Shown here: piece after piece, positions 48,340-58,624 of the stretch
Layout: every line of letters starts with the position of its first letter
Position numbering within the stretch: the first letter of the stretch is position 1
Assembly (NCBI GenBank): GCA_030148805.1
Contig: JASBSS010000035.1
Coordinates: 124,001 to 188,000 of the forward strand
Origin: Thiogranum sp.
GTDB lineage: Bacteria > Pseudomonadota > Gammaproteobacteria > DSM-19610
DNA length: 64,000 bases
Direction: 5' to 3'
Translations under genes and position numbers: made by a program
Notes under the pieces: model-generated
What the model saw: the letters and a program-made list of their open reading frames with translations, nothing else
What the model was told of the DNA's origin: nothing
The model's database searches: none

Positions 48340-49662
48340 ATGAACATCAAGAGACAAAACATTGTGTTGGTTCTGATCGGCATTCTGACGGGTGTGTCGA
48401 TTTCGATTGGTAGCGGGGTGTTCGCCGAGCGCGAATCCGCCGCCACGCCCGTGCTGCCGGTCGAGGAGCTACGCACCTTCAGCGACGTTTTCGGGCGGAT
48501 CAAAAACGACTACGTCGAAGATGTGCCCGACAGTAAACTGCTCGAAAGCGCCATTCGTGGCATGCTCTCCGGTCTGGATCCGCATTCGGCCTATCTCGAT
48601 CAGGAGCAGTTCAAGGAATTGCAGGTGGGCACCTCCGGCGAGTTCGGCGGTCTCGGTATCGAAGTGGGTATGGAAGACGGTTTCGTCAAAGTCATCGCCC
48701 CCATCGACGACACGCCGGCCCAGCGTGCCGGAATCCAGGCGGGCGATCTGATCATCCGTCTGGACGACACGCCGGTCAAGGGCCTGTCGCTGAACGACGC
48801 GGTCAAGATCATGCGCGGCAAGCCCGGGACCGTGCTCAAGCTGACCGTGGTCCGCGAAGGGGTCGAGCAGCCGCTGAAAATCGACATCAAGCGCGACATC
48901 ATCAAGGTGAAAAGCGTCAAGCAGCGAATGTTGGAGAAAGGCTTCGGCTATGTGCGCATCTCCCAGTTCCAGTCGAAAACCGCGGAGAACATGGTCGATG
49001 CGATCGACAAGCTGAAGAAAGAATCCGGCGGTTCTTTACGTGGACTGGTGCTGGATCTGCGCAACAATCCCGGTGGCGTGCTCAACGGGGCGGTGGCGGT
49101 TTCAGACGCGTTCCTCAAGAAGGGGCTGATCGTCTACACCGAAGGCCGGGTCAGCGATTCCAAGCTACGGTTCAACGCCACCCCGGACGACATCCTGGAC
49201 AGCGCCCCCATGGTGGTGCTGGTCAACCAGGGTTCGGCCTCGGCGTCCGAGATTGTCTCGGGTGCGCTGCAGGACCACAAACGGGCCATCATCGTCGGCT
49301 CGCGCACCTTCGGCAAGGGTTCGGTGCAGACGATTCTGCCCTTGAGCAATGGTACGGCGGTGAAACTGACCACGGCGCGCTACTACACGCCCTCGGGCCG
49401 CTCCATCCAGGCCGAAGGCATCGAGCCGGACATCCGCCTCGACCCGGTGCGGGTGTCGGCGGTGGAAAATGCGTTCGATCCCATCAAGGAGGCCGATCTT
49501 TCCGGTCATTTGATGAACGGCGATGCCAAGAAGCCAGTGCCCAAGCCGGGTGAGTCGGCCGACGAAAAGGCCGAGCAGTCGTTGGCGCAGAGCGACTATC
49601 AGTTGTACGAGGCGCTGAATCTGCTCAAGGGGCTGGCCATCCAGCGAGAGCAGATGCAATGA
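48340..49662 (+). CDS. ctpA: Carboxyl-terminal processing protease (S41)
   Basis: A 440-residue periplasmic serine protease with an N-terminal membrane helix (NIVLVLIGILTGVSISIGSG). A PDZ domain (GGLGIEVGMEDGFVKVIAPI) covers about 95-180. The catalytic serine is in NQGSASASEIVSG near residue 300 and the lysine in SRTFGKGSVQ near 328, the S41 dyad. It trims or destroys envelope proteins, in some species murein hydrolases. Its stop overlaps the yibQ start. Confidence 0.94.
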   Translation: MNIKRQNIVLVLIGILTGVSISIGSGVFAERESAATPVLPVEELRTFSDVFGRIKNDYVEDVPDSKLLESAIRGMLSGLDPHSAYLDQEQFKELQVGTSGEFGGLGIEVGMEDGFVKVIAPIDDTPAQRAGIQAGDLIIRLDDTPVKGLSLNDAVKIMRGKPGTVLKLTVVREGVEQPLKIDIKRDIIKVKSVKQRMLEKGFGYVRISQFQSKTAENMVDAIDKLKKESGGSLRGLVLDLRNNPGGVLNGAVAVSDAFLKKGLIVYTEGRVSDSKLRFNATPDDILDSAPMVVLVNQGSASASEIVSGALQDHKRAIIVGSRTFGKGSVQTILPLSNGTAVKLTTARYYTPSGRSIQAEGIEPDIRLDPVRVSAVENAFDPIKEADLSGHLMNGDAKKPVPKPGESADEKAEQSLAQSDYQLYEALNLLKGLAIQREQMQ

Positions 49663-50471
49663 GGCAGAGAGCCGGTCTGTCCAGGCCGGTTCTTTTTTTC
49701 TGTGCGTTGATTTTCCTCGCGCCGGCGGTTGCCGCCGCTGCGGGGCGGCCGGTCATCAGCATCATTCTCGACGACATGGGTAAAACCCTGGATAGCGGCC
49801 GCCGTGTGATCGCGCTGCCCGGTCCGGTGGCCTGCGCATTCCTGCCGCGGGCCGCGCACAGCCGGGAACTGGCCGGCGCCGCGCACGCCGCCGGCAAGGA
49901 GGTCATGCTGCATTTGCCCATGGACAGCGTCGATGGCCGGCCGTTGGACGCCGGCGCGGTAACTCTGGACATGACGCGCGCGGAATTCGCCAAGGTGGTG
50001 GAGTCGAATCTTGCCGCCCTTCCCTATGTGCGTGGCGTGAACAATCACATGGGCAGCTTGCTGACACGCCATCCCGGGCATATGCTTTGGCTGATGCAGG
50101 AATTGCGGCGTCACGCACCGATGTTTTTTGTCGACAGTCGCACCACCGTGGCGACCGTGGCCCGACAGGTGGCCGAGGAAAACGGGGTCCCGAGTACCCA
50201 GCGGAACGTTTTTCTGGACAATACGCTGGATATGGCAGCGCTCGACCGGCAATTCGATCGTTTGCTCTCGTTGGCGCGCAAACACGGAAGTGCCGTGGCC
50301 ATCGGTCATCCGTACCCGCAGACGCTGGCGTTGTTGGAACGGCGTCTGCCCGGCCTGCGCCGCGAAGGTATAGAACTGGTGCCCGTCGCCAGCGTGATCC
50401 ACGTTCAGCAGGAGGAGGCGCAGACATGGCAAGCGTCCTGGTCCCCCTCGCACAAGGCTGCGAAGAACTAG
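49659..50471 (+). CDS. Divergent polysaccharide deacetylase (YibQ family)
   Basis: A 270-residue secreted protein with a signal peptide (VLFFCALIFLAPAVAAAAG). The deacetylase fold shows ISIILDDMG, EVMLHLPMDSVDG and GVNNHMGSLLT, which keep the Asp and His positions of divergent polysaccharide deacetylases. Its substrate is not known. It always follows envC and ctpA in many gammaproteobacteria, which hints at peptidoglycan. ATGA overlap with ctpA. Confidence 0.88.
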   Translation: MRQRAGLSRPVLFFCALIFLAPAVAAAAGRPVISIILDDMGKTLDSGRRVIALPGPVACAFLPRAAHSRELAGAAHAAGKEVMLHLPMDSVDGRPLDAGAVTLDMTRAEFAKVVESNLAALPYVRGVNNHMGSLLTRHPGHMLWLMQELRRHAPMFFVDSRTTVATVARQVAEENGVPSTQRNVFLDNTLDMAALDRQFDRLLSLARKHGSAVAIGHPYPQTLALLERRLPGLRREGIELVPVASVIHVQQEEAQTWQASWSPSHKAAKN

Positions 50472-50986
50472 AAGCCGTAACCATTATCGACCTGTTGCGT
50501 CGCGCCGGTATCGGTGTGCTTACCGCGGGTCTGGACGACCGACCGGTGCGGGCTGCGCGCGGCACGGTGCTGATTCCCGATGTCGACCTCAATCAGGCGG
50601 CGACCCAGACCTTCGACATGATCGTACTTCCCGGTGGCCAGCCCGGCGCCGACAACCTGGACGACGATCCACGCATTCACGGTCTGCTCAAGCAGATGGC
50701 GGAAACCGACCGTTACACCGCGGCCATCTGTGCCGCGCCCAAGGTGCTCGCCAGCCAGGGCCTGTTGCAGGGCCGGCGTGCCACCAGTTTTCCCGGGGTG
50801 CTGGACGGTTACGAGGATATTGATTACCGCCCCGACGCGGTGGTCCAGGACGGGCGGCTGATCACCTCCAGAGGGCCGGGCACGGCCATGGATTTCGCGT
50901 TGGTGCTGATCGAGAATCTGGTGGGCCGGGAAAAGCGCGAGCAAGTCGAGGCCGCCCTGCAGCGCCCCGGATCGCCGGTTCGCTGA
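50426..50986 (+). CDS. DJ-1/PfpI family protein (YajL-like)
   Basis: A 186-residue cytoplasmic protein of the DJ-1 superfamily. The nucleophile-elbow cysteine is Cys102 in AAICAAPKVLA, with Glu14 (GCEELEAV) placed to tune its acidity. This matches the YajL/ThiJ subgroup, linked to protection against oxidative or carbonyl stress. AGGAGGAGG lies before ATG 50426, inside the end of the yibQ-like gene, so it is coupled to it. Confidence 0.9.
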   Translation: MASVLVPLAQGCEELEAVTIIDLLRRAGIGVLTAGLDDRPVRAARGTVLIPDVDLNQAATQTFDMIVLPGGQPGADNLDDDPRIHGLLKQMAETDRYTAAICAAPKVLASQGLLQGRRATSFPGVLDGYEDIDYRPDAVVQDGRLITSRGPGTAMDFALVLIENLVGREKREQVEAALQRPGSPVR

Positions 50987-51497
50987 CCCGCGGTTGTCCG
51001 GGCTCGGTTCTGCAAGGTGGCAATCCTGTCTGTCACGCCGCATTCATCCCGATACGCGCTGTCGGCAAGCGCCTGCATTTTGTCGAGAAAATTAACAGAG
51101 TGTGTTATTTCAGGATCTTCTGCGAGCCTCGGTAACTGATTAATAACCCTGATATATAAGGCAGTTCTTATGTGCCGGGGTTGTCGGAATGATTTACAGC
51201 GAGCGTTTCGGGCTTCGAAATTCGAGGTTATCTTGTTGTTAATTCAGGAGAATGTTGAACAGGCATATGTCTTGCTAACTGTATCCTCACCAATGCCGCT
51301 CAGTAGCGAAACGACTACTGGGCCGAAGTGAGCAAAGTCACAAACAGGTGTTGGAGGAGACGATTAGAATAAGCGCTGAGGGTGAGGGGTACAGCGTACT
51401 GGTACAACAAAAAGAGGCTCGACAATAACTCGAACAACACCACAAAGCAGAGCCAGATTTAACCCGCTTCAAAGCGGGTTTTTTATTGGCGGTCGCC
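50987..51497. other. Gene-poor stretch with orphan terminator
   Basis: No recognised gene. The stretch is less GC-rich than its surroundings. One 53-codon open frame (51170-51331, plus strand, starting MCRGCRND) has no good ribosome site and uses codons unlike the neighbours (TTA, CTA, CGA). A hairpin CAGTAG...CTACTG lies at 51301-51320. A strong rightward terminator ends the region although the last plus gene stops 475 bases earlier. A small RNA or decayed foreign DNA are both possible. Confidence 0.4.
51461..51487 (+). terminator. Orphan intrinsic terminator
   Basis: AACCCGCT (51461-51468), loop TCAA, AGCGGGTT (51473-51480), then more T residues to 51484. It points rightward. It could serve an unseen small RNA; it may also stop ubiB transcription weakly from the other strand. 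Confidence 0.85.
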
Positions 51498-53150
51498 TTA
51501 GCGTTCGCGGTCTCGAGCCAGCAGCAACACGATGGCCGCCAGCGCTGTCAGCAACCAGGTGAGCAGGGGCGCGTTGCCGAGCATCAGAGGTGAGCGGCTG
51601 TCCAACGAATAGATGATGGTCGCGCAGATCAACAGGGCACTGGCCAGCACGACGGCGCAGGTCCGCCGTCCGGAGCGCCGCAACTGCCGGCGCAGTTTTT
51701 CCAGTTCCCGCGACTCCCATTGGACCCGCAGCTTGCCGTCGGCGGCCTGTTGCAGCGCGTGATGCAACAGGCCGGGCAGCTGCGGCAACTGTTCGCTCCA
51801 TTGCGGCAGACTGTGGCGTAGCCTGCCGGCGAAAGCGCGGGCGCCGACCTGTTCGCTCATCCAGCGCTCGAGGAAGGGCTTGGCGGTTTGCCACAGGTCC
51901 AGATCGGGATAGAGCTGGCGCCCGAGGCCTTCGATATTCAGCAGCGTCTTCTGCAACAGGACCAGTTGCGGCTGCACCACCATGTCGAAGCGCCTGGCGG
52001 TCTGGAACAGCCGCAACAACAAGTGCCCGAACGAGATTTCCTTCAGGGGGCGTTCGAAGATCGGTTCGCAGACCGAACGGATGGCGGCCTCGAATTCGTC
52101 CACCCGGGTGCCGGGCGGCACCCACTCCGACTCCACGTGCAGTTCGGCGACGCGGCGATAGTCGCGGCGGAAAAAGGCGAGGAAGTTCTCCGCCAGATAG
52201 CGCTGGTCCTGCGGGCTGAGCGTGCCCATGATGCCGAAGTCGACGGCCATGTACTGGCCGCGGCGCGATACGAAGATGTTGCCTGGGTGCATGTCGGCGT
52301 GGAAGAAATTGTGGCGAAAGACCTGGGTGAAAAAGATCTCCACCCCCCGCTCCGACAGGCTTTTCAGGTCGATGCCCGCTTCGCGCAGGGCGGCGAGGTC
52401 GCTCACGGGTATGCCGTAGATGCGCGCGATGGTCATGATGTTGCGCCGGCAAAGCGGCCAGTAGACCTCGGGTACGTGCAGCAGTCCAGAGGCGCTGAAA
52501 TTACGCCGCAACTGCGAGGCGTTGGCGGCTTCGCGCAGCAGGTCCAGCTCGTCGAAAAGCGTTTTTTCGAATTCGCTGACCACTTCGCGCGGCCGCAGCC
52601 GGCGCCCCTCGCTCCAATACCGCTCGGCCAGACCGGCGATGGTCTTCAGCAGGCCGACGTCGCGCCGGATCACCTTTTCGATGCCCGGTCGCAGCACCTT
52701 GACGACCACGTCGTCACCGCTGTTGAGGGTGGCGGCGTGCACTTGGGCGATGGACGCCGAGGCCAACGGGCGGGTGTCGAAACTGGCGAATATCTGGTCG
52801 ATGGGTTTCTGGAACGCCTGCTCGACCAGGCCGCGGGCCTGGGCGCCGTCGAATGGGGCGACCCGATCCTGCAGCAGGGCCAGTTCCGCGGCGATGTCCT
52901 CCGGCAGAAGATCCTGCCGGGTGGAGAGTATCTGACCGAATTTGACAAATATCGGACCGAGTTCCTCCAGGGCCCGGCGGATACGCACCGCGCGCGGCGT
53001 CTTGCGCACAATCCGGTGCCAGGGGGCCAGGTAGCCGAGGAAGCGGATCGGCCGGAACAGGTGGGTGGCGAGGACCACCTCGTCGAGCCCGTTGCGTACC
53101 AGCACCCAGTTGATATACAGCAGGCGCAAAGCCTGCGCGCTACGGATCAT
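51498..53150 (-). CDS. ubiB: Ubiquinone biosynthesis accessory protein UbiB
   Basis: A 550-residue atypical kinase-like (ABC1/ADCK) protein of the inner membrane. It has the KxGQ motif variant [16 protein letters not shown], the Ala-rich nucleotide loop [19 protein letters not shown] with the ATP lysine and HADMHPGN in the catalytic loop. Two C-terminal membrane helices follow. It supports ubiquinone synthesis through ATPase action on lipid intermediates. Four-base overlap with ubiJ. Confidence 0.96.
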   Translation of the reverse strand: MIRSAQALRLLYINWVLVRNGLDEVVLATHLFRPIRFLGYLAPWHRIVRKTPRAVRIRRALEELGPIFVKFGQILSTRQDLLPEDIAAELALLQDRVAPFDGAQARGLVEQAFQKPIDQIFASFDTRPLASASIAQVHAATLNSGDDVVVKVLRPGIEKVIRRDVGLLKTIAGLAERYWSEGRRLRPREVVSEFEKTLFDELDLLREAANASQLRRNFSASGLLHVPEVYWPLCRRNIMTIARIYGIPVSDLAALREAGIDLKSLSERGVEIFFTQVFRHNFFHADMHPGNIFVSRRGQYMAVDFGIMGTLSPQDQRYLAENFLAFFRRDYRRVAELHVESEWVPPGTRVDEFEAAIRSVCEPIFERPLKEISFGHLLLRLFQTARRFDMVVQPQLVLLQKTLLNIEGLGRQLYPDLDLWQTAKPFLERWMSEQVGARAFAGRLRHSLPQWSEQLPQLPGLLHHALQQAADGKLRVQWESRELEKLRRQLRRSGRRTCAVVLASALLICATIIYSLDSRSPLMLGNAPLLTWLLTALAAIVLLLARDRER

Positions 53151-53761
53151 GAGGCGGTGTCCACGCCTCGGAGCAGGCGCTCCACCCGTGCCTGCAGGCG
53201 CTCGCCGTCGTCACGCAGGCGATCGACAGCGGCTAGAAAATAGTCGACTTCCACCCGGGTCGGCAGCACCCGTGCCTCTTCCTGCAGGTACTCGCCGCAG
53301 TCGCGAGTCAGCGTCTCGCGGGTGTCATCGAGCGCCTGTCGCAGGCGCGCGGCCAGGCGCCCCGCCTGGTGGGCGACGACATCGCCGGTCAGTCGCGACA
53401 ACTGCTCCTCCCAATCCCAATCGGTGCCGGCGAGAAGCGCTTGCAGTTGCCGCCCGACTTCGGTGTCGCCTTCTACTTTGACCGCGCCCTGGAACAGCGC
53501 GTCCTCGCGATTGTCCAGTGTCAGACGGGCAAAGCCCATGGGTGATCCCAGTAAGCGCGTATCGACCGGCCCCTCGTACTGGCTCAGTACCGTGATTTTG
53601 TCCGCGTCGCCGAACAGATAAAACCTGATGTCCAGACCGGTGACTTCCAACGCCACCACCCGACCCTGCAGCTCCTTGGCGCGCCGCAGGTTGTCAGGGT
53701 CCTGGCGCAGGTAAAGGTTGAGAGCGGTCTCAAGCGCGCTGGCCAGTGTCGATGCGTGCAT
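53147..53761 (-). CDS. ubiJ: Ubiquinone biosynthesis accessory factor UbiJ
   Basis: A 204-residue protein with an N-terminal SCP2 lipid-binding domain ([41 protein letters not shown]) and a C-terminal coiled coil ([25 protein letters not shown]). It joins with UbiK to hold lipid intermediates for the Ubi complex. The ATG at 53761 gives the usual start; 53782 is an alternative. Confidence 0.9.
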   Translation of the reverse strand: MHASTLASALETALNLYLRQDPDNLRRAKELQGRVVALEVTGLDIRFYLFGDADKITVLSQYEGPVDTRLLGSPMGFARLTLDNREDALFQGAVKVEGDTEVGRQLQALLAGTDWDWEEQLSRLTGDVVAHQAGRLAARLRQALDDTRETLTRDCGEYLQEEARVLPTRVEVDYFLAAVDRLRDDGERLQARVERLLRGVDTAS

Positions 53762-53789
53762 GGATGGCTCCTGGCTCGACACGGCGAGT

Positions 53790-54536
53790 TCAGTAGCGGT
53801 AGCCGCGGTGCAGGGCGACGATGCCGCCGCTCAGGTTGTGGTAATCGCAGTCCTCGAATCCCGCGCCTTGCATGAGCTGCAACAGCTGATGCTGGTCGGG
53901 GTGCATGCGAATCGATTCGGCCAGATAGCGATAGCTGTCCGCGTCGCGCGCAATCAAACGCCCCATGAGCGGGAGCAGCTTGAAGGAATACAGATCATAG
54001 GCCTGTTTCAAGCCAGGAAGCACCGGCTGCGAAAATTCCAGAACGAGCAGGCGCCCGCCGGGCTTGAGCACCTGATACATCGAAGTCAGCGCCTTGGCCT
54101 TGTCGGTGACGTTGCGCAGGCCGAAGGCGATGGTGACGCAGTCAAAACTGGCGTCCGGGAAGGGCAGGATTTCGGCATTGGCCTGCACGAACTCGACGTT
54201 GCCACTGATGCCCTGGTCGAGCAGCCGGGCGCGCCCCACGGCGAGCATCCTGGCATTGATATCGCCGAGCACGATGCAACCCTCGCTGCCCACTCTGCGT
54301 GCCAGGCCGGCGGCCAGATCGCCGGTGCCGCCGGCCAGGTCGAGAATGCGCTGACCGGGACGGGCCCCCGACTGTTCAATGGCGAAACGCTTCCAGAGGC
54401 GGTGTATGCCCAACGACATGACGTCGTTCATCAGATCGTAGCTGTCGGCGACCGAATCGAACACACCCGCCACCCGACGTTGTTTTTCGTCCCAGTCGAC
54501 CTGCTGGTAGCCGAAGTGTGTGGTCTTGTCCGTCAT
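53790..54536 (-). CDS. ubiE: Ubiquinone/menaquinone methyltransferase UbiE
   Basis: A 248-residue SAM-dependent C-methyltransferase. It begins [26 protein letters not shown] and has motif [13 protein letters not shown] ([10 protein letters not shown]) and the UbiE signature [18 protein letters not shown]. It methylates demethylmenaquinol or the benzoquinol intermediate. Only the ATG at 54536 gives the family N-terminus. Confidence 0.96.
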   Translation of the reverse strand: MTDKTTHFGYQQVDWDEKQRRVAGVFDSVADSYDLMNDVMSLGIHRLWKRFAIEQSGARPGQRILDLAGGTGDLAAGLARRVGSEGCIVLGDINARMLAVGRARLLDQGISGNVEFVQANAEILPFPDASFDCVTIAFGLRNVTDKAKALTSMYQVLKPGGRLLVLEFSQPVLPGLKQAYDLYSFKLLPLMGRLIARDADSYRYLAESIRMHPDQHQLLQLMQGAGFEDCDYHNLSGGIVALHRGYRY

Positions 54537-54606
54537 GATGGTGTCAACCCCTGGATTGTAGGCGGTGTGCGACAAGCTTAGCGCAGCCGGTAGCACGCCG
54601 CATGGA

Positions 54607-54987
54607 TCAGGCCTTGGTGCCGAAGGCCGAGTGGGGCGCGCCCGCGGCCTGCAGACGTTCCAGGTAGGCCTGCCAGTTCCTGTCTTTCTCGGCGCCGAGT
54701 CGGTAAAGCGTATCCCAGGAATAAATGCCGGTATGATGCTCGTCATCGAAGTAGATCTGAATGGCGTAATTGCCCACCTGCTCGATACGCTCGATGCCGA
54801 CATCCTCCTTGCCCACCTGCAGCACACCCTCTCCCGGTCCGTGACCCTGGACTTCGGCCGACGGCGAGTGGACGCGCAGATATTCGCAGCTCATTTCGAA
54901 ACGCGCGCCGTCGTCGAAGGCGATCTCTAGCATCTTCGACTTCTGGTGCAGGTTGATTTCAGTCGGGTGCGGGTTTTTCTTGGCCAT
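54607..54987 (-). CDS. DUF971-domain protein
   Basis: A 126-residue protein with the DUF971 (gamma-butyrobetaine hydroxylase N-terminal-like) fold. The pattern [26 protein letters not shown] and [22 protein letters not shown] is complete. In eukaryotic enzymes a related domain binds zinc; here the function is unknown. The gene sits between hslU and ubiE in many gammaproteobacteria. GCCAAGAA-type start at 54987; 54999 is possible. Confidence 0.85.
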   Translation of the reverse strand: MAKKNPHPTEINLHQKSKMLEIAFDDGARFEMSCEYLRVHSPSAEVQGHGPGEGVLQVGKEDVGIERIEQVGNYAIQIYFDDEHHTGIYSWDTLYRLGAEKDRNWQAYLERLQAAGAPHSAFGTKA

Positions 54988-55008
54988 AGCGTGTCTCACT
55001 CGCGATAC

Positions 55009-56349
55009 TCAAAGTATATAGCGGCTCAGGTCTTCATCCTGCGCCAGGTCTGACAGTTGACGATCGACATAGTCGGCATCAACACTGATATGGTTGCCGC
55101 CGCGATCGGAGGCCTCGAAAGACACCTGCTCCAGCAGGCGCTCCATGACGGTATGCAGACGGCGTGCGCCGATGTTTTCCGTGCGCTCGTTGATGCCCCA
55201 GGCGACTTCGGCGATGCGTTCGATGCCGTCGCTGCTGAAGCTCAGCTGCAGACCTTCGGTTGCCATCAGCGCGCTGTATTGTTGCGTCAGCGAGGCATCG
55301 GTTTCGGTGAGAATGCGAACGAACTCCTGAATGCCCAGCGCCTTGAGTTCCACCCGTATCGGCAGCCGGCCCTGGAGTTCGGGGATCAGGTCCGAGGGCT
55401 TGGAAAGGTGGAACGCCCCCGAGGCGATGAACAGGATATGGTCGGTTCGCACCATGCCGTGCTTGGTGGTAACGGTGCTGCCCTCGACCAGCGGTAGCAG
55501 GTCGCGTTGCACGCCCTCGCGGGATACCCCGGGGCTGCTGCCCTGGTCGCTGCGCTGGGTGACCTTGTCGATCTCGTCGATGAAGACGATGCCGTTTTGT
55601 TCCACCGCATGTAGCGCGCGCAGTTTGAGGTTTTCCTCGTTGATCAGTTTTCCCGCCTCTTCCTCGGTCAATACCTTGAGCGCGTCGACCACGGTGAGCT
55701 TGCGTGTCTTGGTCCGCCCGCTGCCGAAATTCTGAAACAGGCCCTGCAACTGACTGGTCATCTCCTCCATGCCGGGCGGTGCCATGATCTCCACCCCCAC
55801 GGGGGTGGCCGAGACCTCGACTTCGATTTCCTTGTCGTCAAGGCGGCCTTCGCGTAGCATTTTGCGAAACTTCTGCCGGGTTTCGCTGCTCTCGCCGCTG
55901 TCGTCCTGCTCACCGCTGAAACCCATGCTGCGCGGTCTGGGCAACAGGACATCCAGAATGCGTTCCTCGGCGGCGTCTTCGGCGCGATGGCGCACCTTCG
56001 ACATCTCCTCTTCGCGTACCATCTTGATGGCCACGTCCATCAGGTCACGTATGATGGATTCCACGTCACGCCCGACGTAACCCACCTCGGTGAATTTGGT
56101 CGCCTCGATCTTTATGAACGGCGCGTTCGCCAGGCGCGCCAGGCGACGGGCGATCTCGGTCTTGCCGACACCGGTCGGACCGATCATGAGAATGTTCTTC
56201 GGTGTGATCTCGTTGCGCAGCGGTTCCTCGACCTGCTGGCGGCGCCAGCGGTTGCGCAGCGCGATGGCCACCGCACGTTTGGCCTCATCCTGGCCGATGA
56301 TGTGCTTATCCAGTTCCTGAACGATTTCGCGAGGGGTCATTGAAGACAT
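55009..56349 (-). CDS. hslU: HslUV protease ATPase subunit HslU
   Basis: A 446-residue AAA+ unfoldase. It opens [33 protein letters not shown]-like, has Walker [10 protein letters not shown], the pore loop GYVGRD, the inserted I domain (about 110-240), Walker [12 protein letters not shown] and a C-terminal hook ending SRYIL that docks into HslV. It feeds folded proteins to HslV. Confidence 0.97.
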   Translation of the reverse strand: MSSMTPREIVQELDKHIIGQDEAKRAVAIALRNRWRRQQVEEPLRNEITPKNILMIGPTGVGKTEIARRLARLANAPFIKIEATKFTEVGYVGRDVESIIRDLMDVAIKMVREEEMSKVRHRAEDAAEERILDVLLPRPRSMGFSGEQDDSGESSETRQKFRKMLREGRLDDKEIEVEVSATPVGVEIMAPPGMEEMTSQLQGLFQNFGSGRTKTRKLTVVDALKVLTEEEAGKLINEENLKLRALHAVEQNGIVFIDEIDKVTQRSDQGSSPGVSREGVQRDLLPLVEGSTVTTKHGMVRTDHILFIASGAFHLSKPSDLIPELQGRLPIRVELKALGIQEFVRILTETDASLTQQYSALMATEGLQLSFSSDGIERIAEVAWGINERTENIGARRLHTVMERLLEQVSFEASDRGGNHISVDADYVDRQLSDLAQDEDLSRYIL

Positions 56350-56355
56350 GACGAT

Positions 56356-56895
56356 CTAGTACTCGAGCGTTTCCAAAGTCAGATTGTGGTTGGTGTAGAC
56401 ACAGATGCTGGCGGCGATGTTGAGCGCCTTCTCCACGATCTGGCCGGCGTCCAGCTCAGTGGTGTCCAGCATGGCGCGCGCCGCGGCTTGCGCATAGGCT
56501 CCGCCGGAGCCGATCGCCATCAGGCTGTCTTCCGGTTCGATCACATCGCCGTTGCCGGTGATGATCAACGAGGCCTCGACGTCGGCCACCACCAGCAGCG
56601 CCTCCAGCCGGCGCAGCATGCGGTCGGTGCGCCAGTCCTTGGCCAGCTCCACCGCCGCGCGCACCAGATTGCCCTGATGCTTTTCCAGCTTGGCCTCGAA
56701 GCGCTCGAACAAGGTGAACGCATCGGCGGTGCCGCCGGCGAATCCCGCCAGGACCTTGCCGTGATAGAGCGTGCGCACCTTGCGCGCGTTGCCCTTCATG
56801 ATGGTGTTGCCCAGCGAAACCTGGCCGTCGCCGCCGACCACGACACGGCCGTTACGGCGCACGGAGAGAATGGTTGTGCCGCGATACTGGTCCAC
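56356..56895 (-). CDS. hslV: HslUV protease proteolytic subunit HslV
   Basis: A 179-residue proteasome-like peptidase. The propeptide MDQYRG is removed to expose the catalytic threonine of [17 protein letters not shown] and [11 protein letters not shown] follow. The start is GTG (56893-56895). It overlaps nothing and lies six bases before hslU. Confidence 0.97.
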   Translation of the reverse strand: MDQYRGTTILSVRRNGRVVVGGDGQVSLGNTIMKGNARKVRTLYHGKVLAGFAGGTADAFTLFERFEAKLEKHQGNLVRAAVELAKDWRTDRMLRRLEALLVVADVEASLIITGNGDVIEPEDSLMAIGSGGAYAQAAARAMLDTTELDAGQIVEKALNIAASICVYTNHNLTLETLEY

Positions 56896-57020
56896 GCCGA
56901 ATCCTTAGATAGTTGAACGGGAGCGGGTCCAGATTGTACACCATGTCCCGGGCGGGCATCAGGGCAAAACCCCTGAGCTACTCGGGACAAGCCGCCGGCG
57001 AGACGCGCCGCGGGCGTCGC

Positions 57021-57923
57021 TCAGCGGGCTTTCTTGCGCGCGCGCGGATGGGCCTGGTCGTAGACCTGCGCCAGATGTTGGAAGTCGAGGTGGGTGTAGA
57101 CCTGGGTGGTGCGCAAATTGGCGTGCCCCAGCAGCTCCTGGACGGCGCGCAGATCGCCGCTGGATTCCAGGATATGGGTGGCGAAGGAGTGGCGTAGCGC
57201 GTGGGGGTGCAGCCGGCCGTCAAAACCGGCCTGCAGCGCATGGCGACGAAAGCGCTGTTGCACGCTGCGCGCGCTCAGACGGGTGCCCCGGCGATTGATG
57301 AAAAGCGCGTTCTCCCCGGCGGTGCGATAGACGTCGCGCACCGGCAGCCAGGCTTCTACCGCCGCCAGGGCTTTGCGGCCCACGGGAACGATGCGGGTTT
57401 TGCTGCCCTTGCCCAGAACGCGCACTTCGGCGGTTGTCCTGTCCACGTCGTCCACGTCCAATCCCGTCAGCTCGGCCAGTCGCAGGCCACAGGAGTACAT
57501 CAACTCCATCATGGTGATGTCGCGCTGCGACAGCCAGTTGCTTGCACGGGATTCCAGCAGAGGTTGCAGCGAGTCGATGTCGAGGCTGTGCGGCAGCGTG
57601 GCTGGGCTGCGGGGGGCGCGTATGTCCTGGGCCGGGTTGCGGCTGAGCACGCCCTCCCCGATAAGATAACGACACAGTGCGCGCAGCGCACACAGGCTGC
57701 GCTGGATGCTGCGCCCGGAAAGCCCGTTGCGATGCAGGTGGGCGGCCCAGGCTCGGACGTCGGCCGGCTGCAGTTGCGGCCATTCAGCGATATTCCGCGC
57801 GCGACAGAAATCGATGGCGCTGGCGAGGTCGCGGCGGTAGTTGTACAGGGTATGTGCCGAGAGCTGGCGCTCGCGCAGATGGGTTTCGAAACGTTCCGCC
57901 CAAGCGACCTGCGAGGCGTGCAT
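57021..57923 (-). CDS. xerC: Site-specific tyrosine recombinase XerC
   Basis: A 300-residue recombinase that with XerD resolves chromosome dimers at dif. All catalytic residues are in place: Arg148, Lys172, His241 and Arg244 (HPHALRHSFATH), His267 (LLGHANL) and nucleophile Tyr276 (TTQVYTHLD). Its ATG overlaps the DUF484 stop. No dif-like site was noticed in this window. Confidence 0.95.
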   Translation of the reverse strand: MHASQVAWAERFETHLRERQLSAHTLYNYRRDLASAIDFCRARNIAEWPQLQPADVRAWAAHLHRNGLSGRSIQRSLCALRALCRYLIGEGVLSRNPAQDIRAPRSPATLPHSLDIDSLQPLLESRASNWLSQRDITMMELMYSCGLRLAELTGLDVDDVDRTTAEVRVLGKGSKTRIVPVGRKALAAVEAWLPVRDVYRTAGENALFINRRGTRLSARSVQQRFRRHALQAGFDGRLHPHALRHSFATHILESSGDLRAVQELLGHANLRTTQVYTHLDFQHLAQVYDQAHPRARKKAR

Positions 57924-58624
57924 CAGGCCGGGAAACGGCGCAGCATACAGGCCACCAGTTCCCCGAGCTGGGACAGAAACAGGGTACCCATGCAGGCGTT
58001 GAAGCGGGTGCTCTCACGGCTGCCGATGCTGAGAAGTCCCTGCTCGCCATAGTCGCCCAGCGGCACCACCGCGGCCGATTCGATGGCGGCGTACTGGTCG
58101 CCGAAGAGGAATTCGGTCTGTTCGTGTTTGAGTCGGCCGCACTGCGGTTTGTTGTCCACCAGGGGGGTGGGCAGCAGCGCCTTGAGCGCGTCATCGATCT
58201 GCAGCGCCCGGGCACCGGTTTCACGTTGCCGTTGTTCGTCCAGCGCGCGCAAGTGCACGACGGTGGCGTCGGCCATGAACTCATTGCGCAGGCCGTGGTC
58301 CAGATTTTCCAGCAGTTCGACCAGAGAGCCCGCGCGCAACAGATCGAGCGTCAGCCGATGGATGCGTTCGCTGAGGCGATCATTGTCGCGGGCCACTTCC
58401 ACCAGCTCCAGCAAGCGTCTTCTGAGGTCGTGGTTCTGTTCCCGCAGCACCTGAACCTGGCGCTCGATGAGCGACACGGCGCAGCCGCTGTCATGGTTCA
58501 GCTTGAGCGTGGAAAGCAACTCGGGGCGGCTGTCAAAGAATTCCGGATGGCTGGAAAGGTAATGGCTGACCTGTTCGGCGTCAGGCGCAGGGACGCAATC
58601 TTCGGCATTGGCCTGTGTTGTCAT
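57923..58624 (-). CDS. DUF484 (GAF-like) protein
   Basis: A 233-residue cytoplasmic protein of the DUF484 family. VSHYLSSHPEFFDSRPELLSTLKLNHDSGCAVSL is the family opening, a coiled coil follows (VLREQNHDLRRRLLELVEVARDN) and the C-terminal part is GAF-like (VVPLGDYGEQGLLSIGSRESTRF). The function is unknown; its fixed place between dapF and xerC suggests only co-expression. Confidence 0.9.
   Translation of the reverse strand: MTTQANAEDCVPAPDAEQVSHYLSSHPEFFDSRPELLSTLKLNHDSGCAVSLIERQVQVLREQNHDLRRRLLELVEVARDNDRLSERIHRLTLDLLRAGSLVELLENLDHGLRNEFMADATVVHLRALDEQRQRETGARALQIDDALKALLPTPLVDNKPQCGRLKHEQTEFLFGDQYAAIESAAVVPLGDYGEQGLLSIGSRESTRFNACMGTLFLSQLGELVACMLRRFPA

Noticed and set aside
51170-51331. 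53-codon gene starting MCRGCRND
   Set aside because: No strong ribosome site, unusual codons and no recognisable motif. It is mentioned within the gap entry rather than called as a gene.
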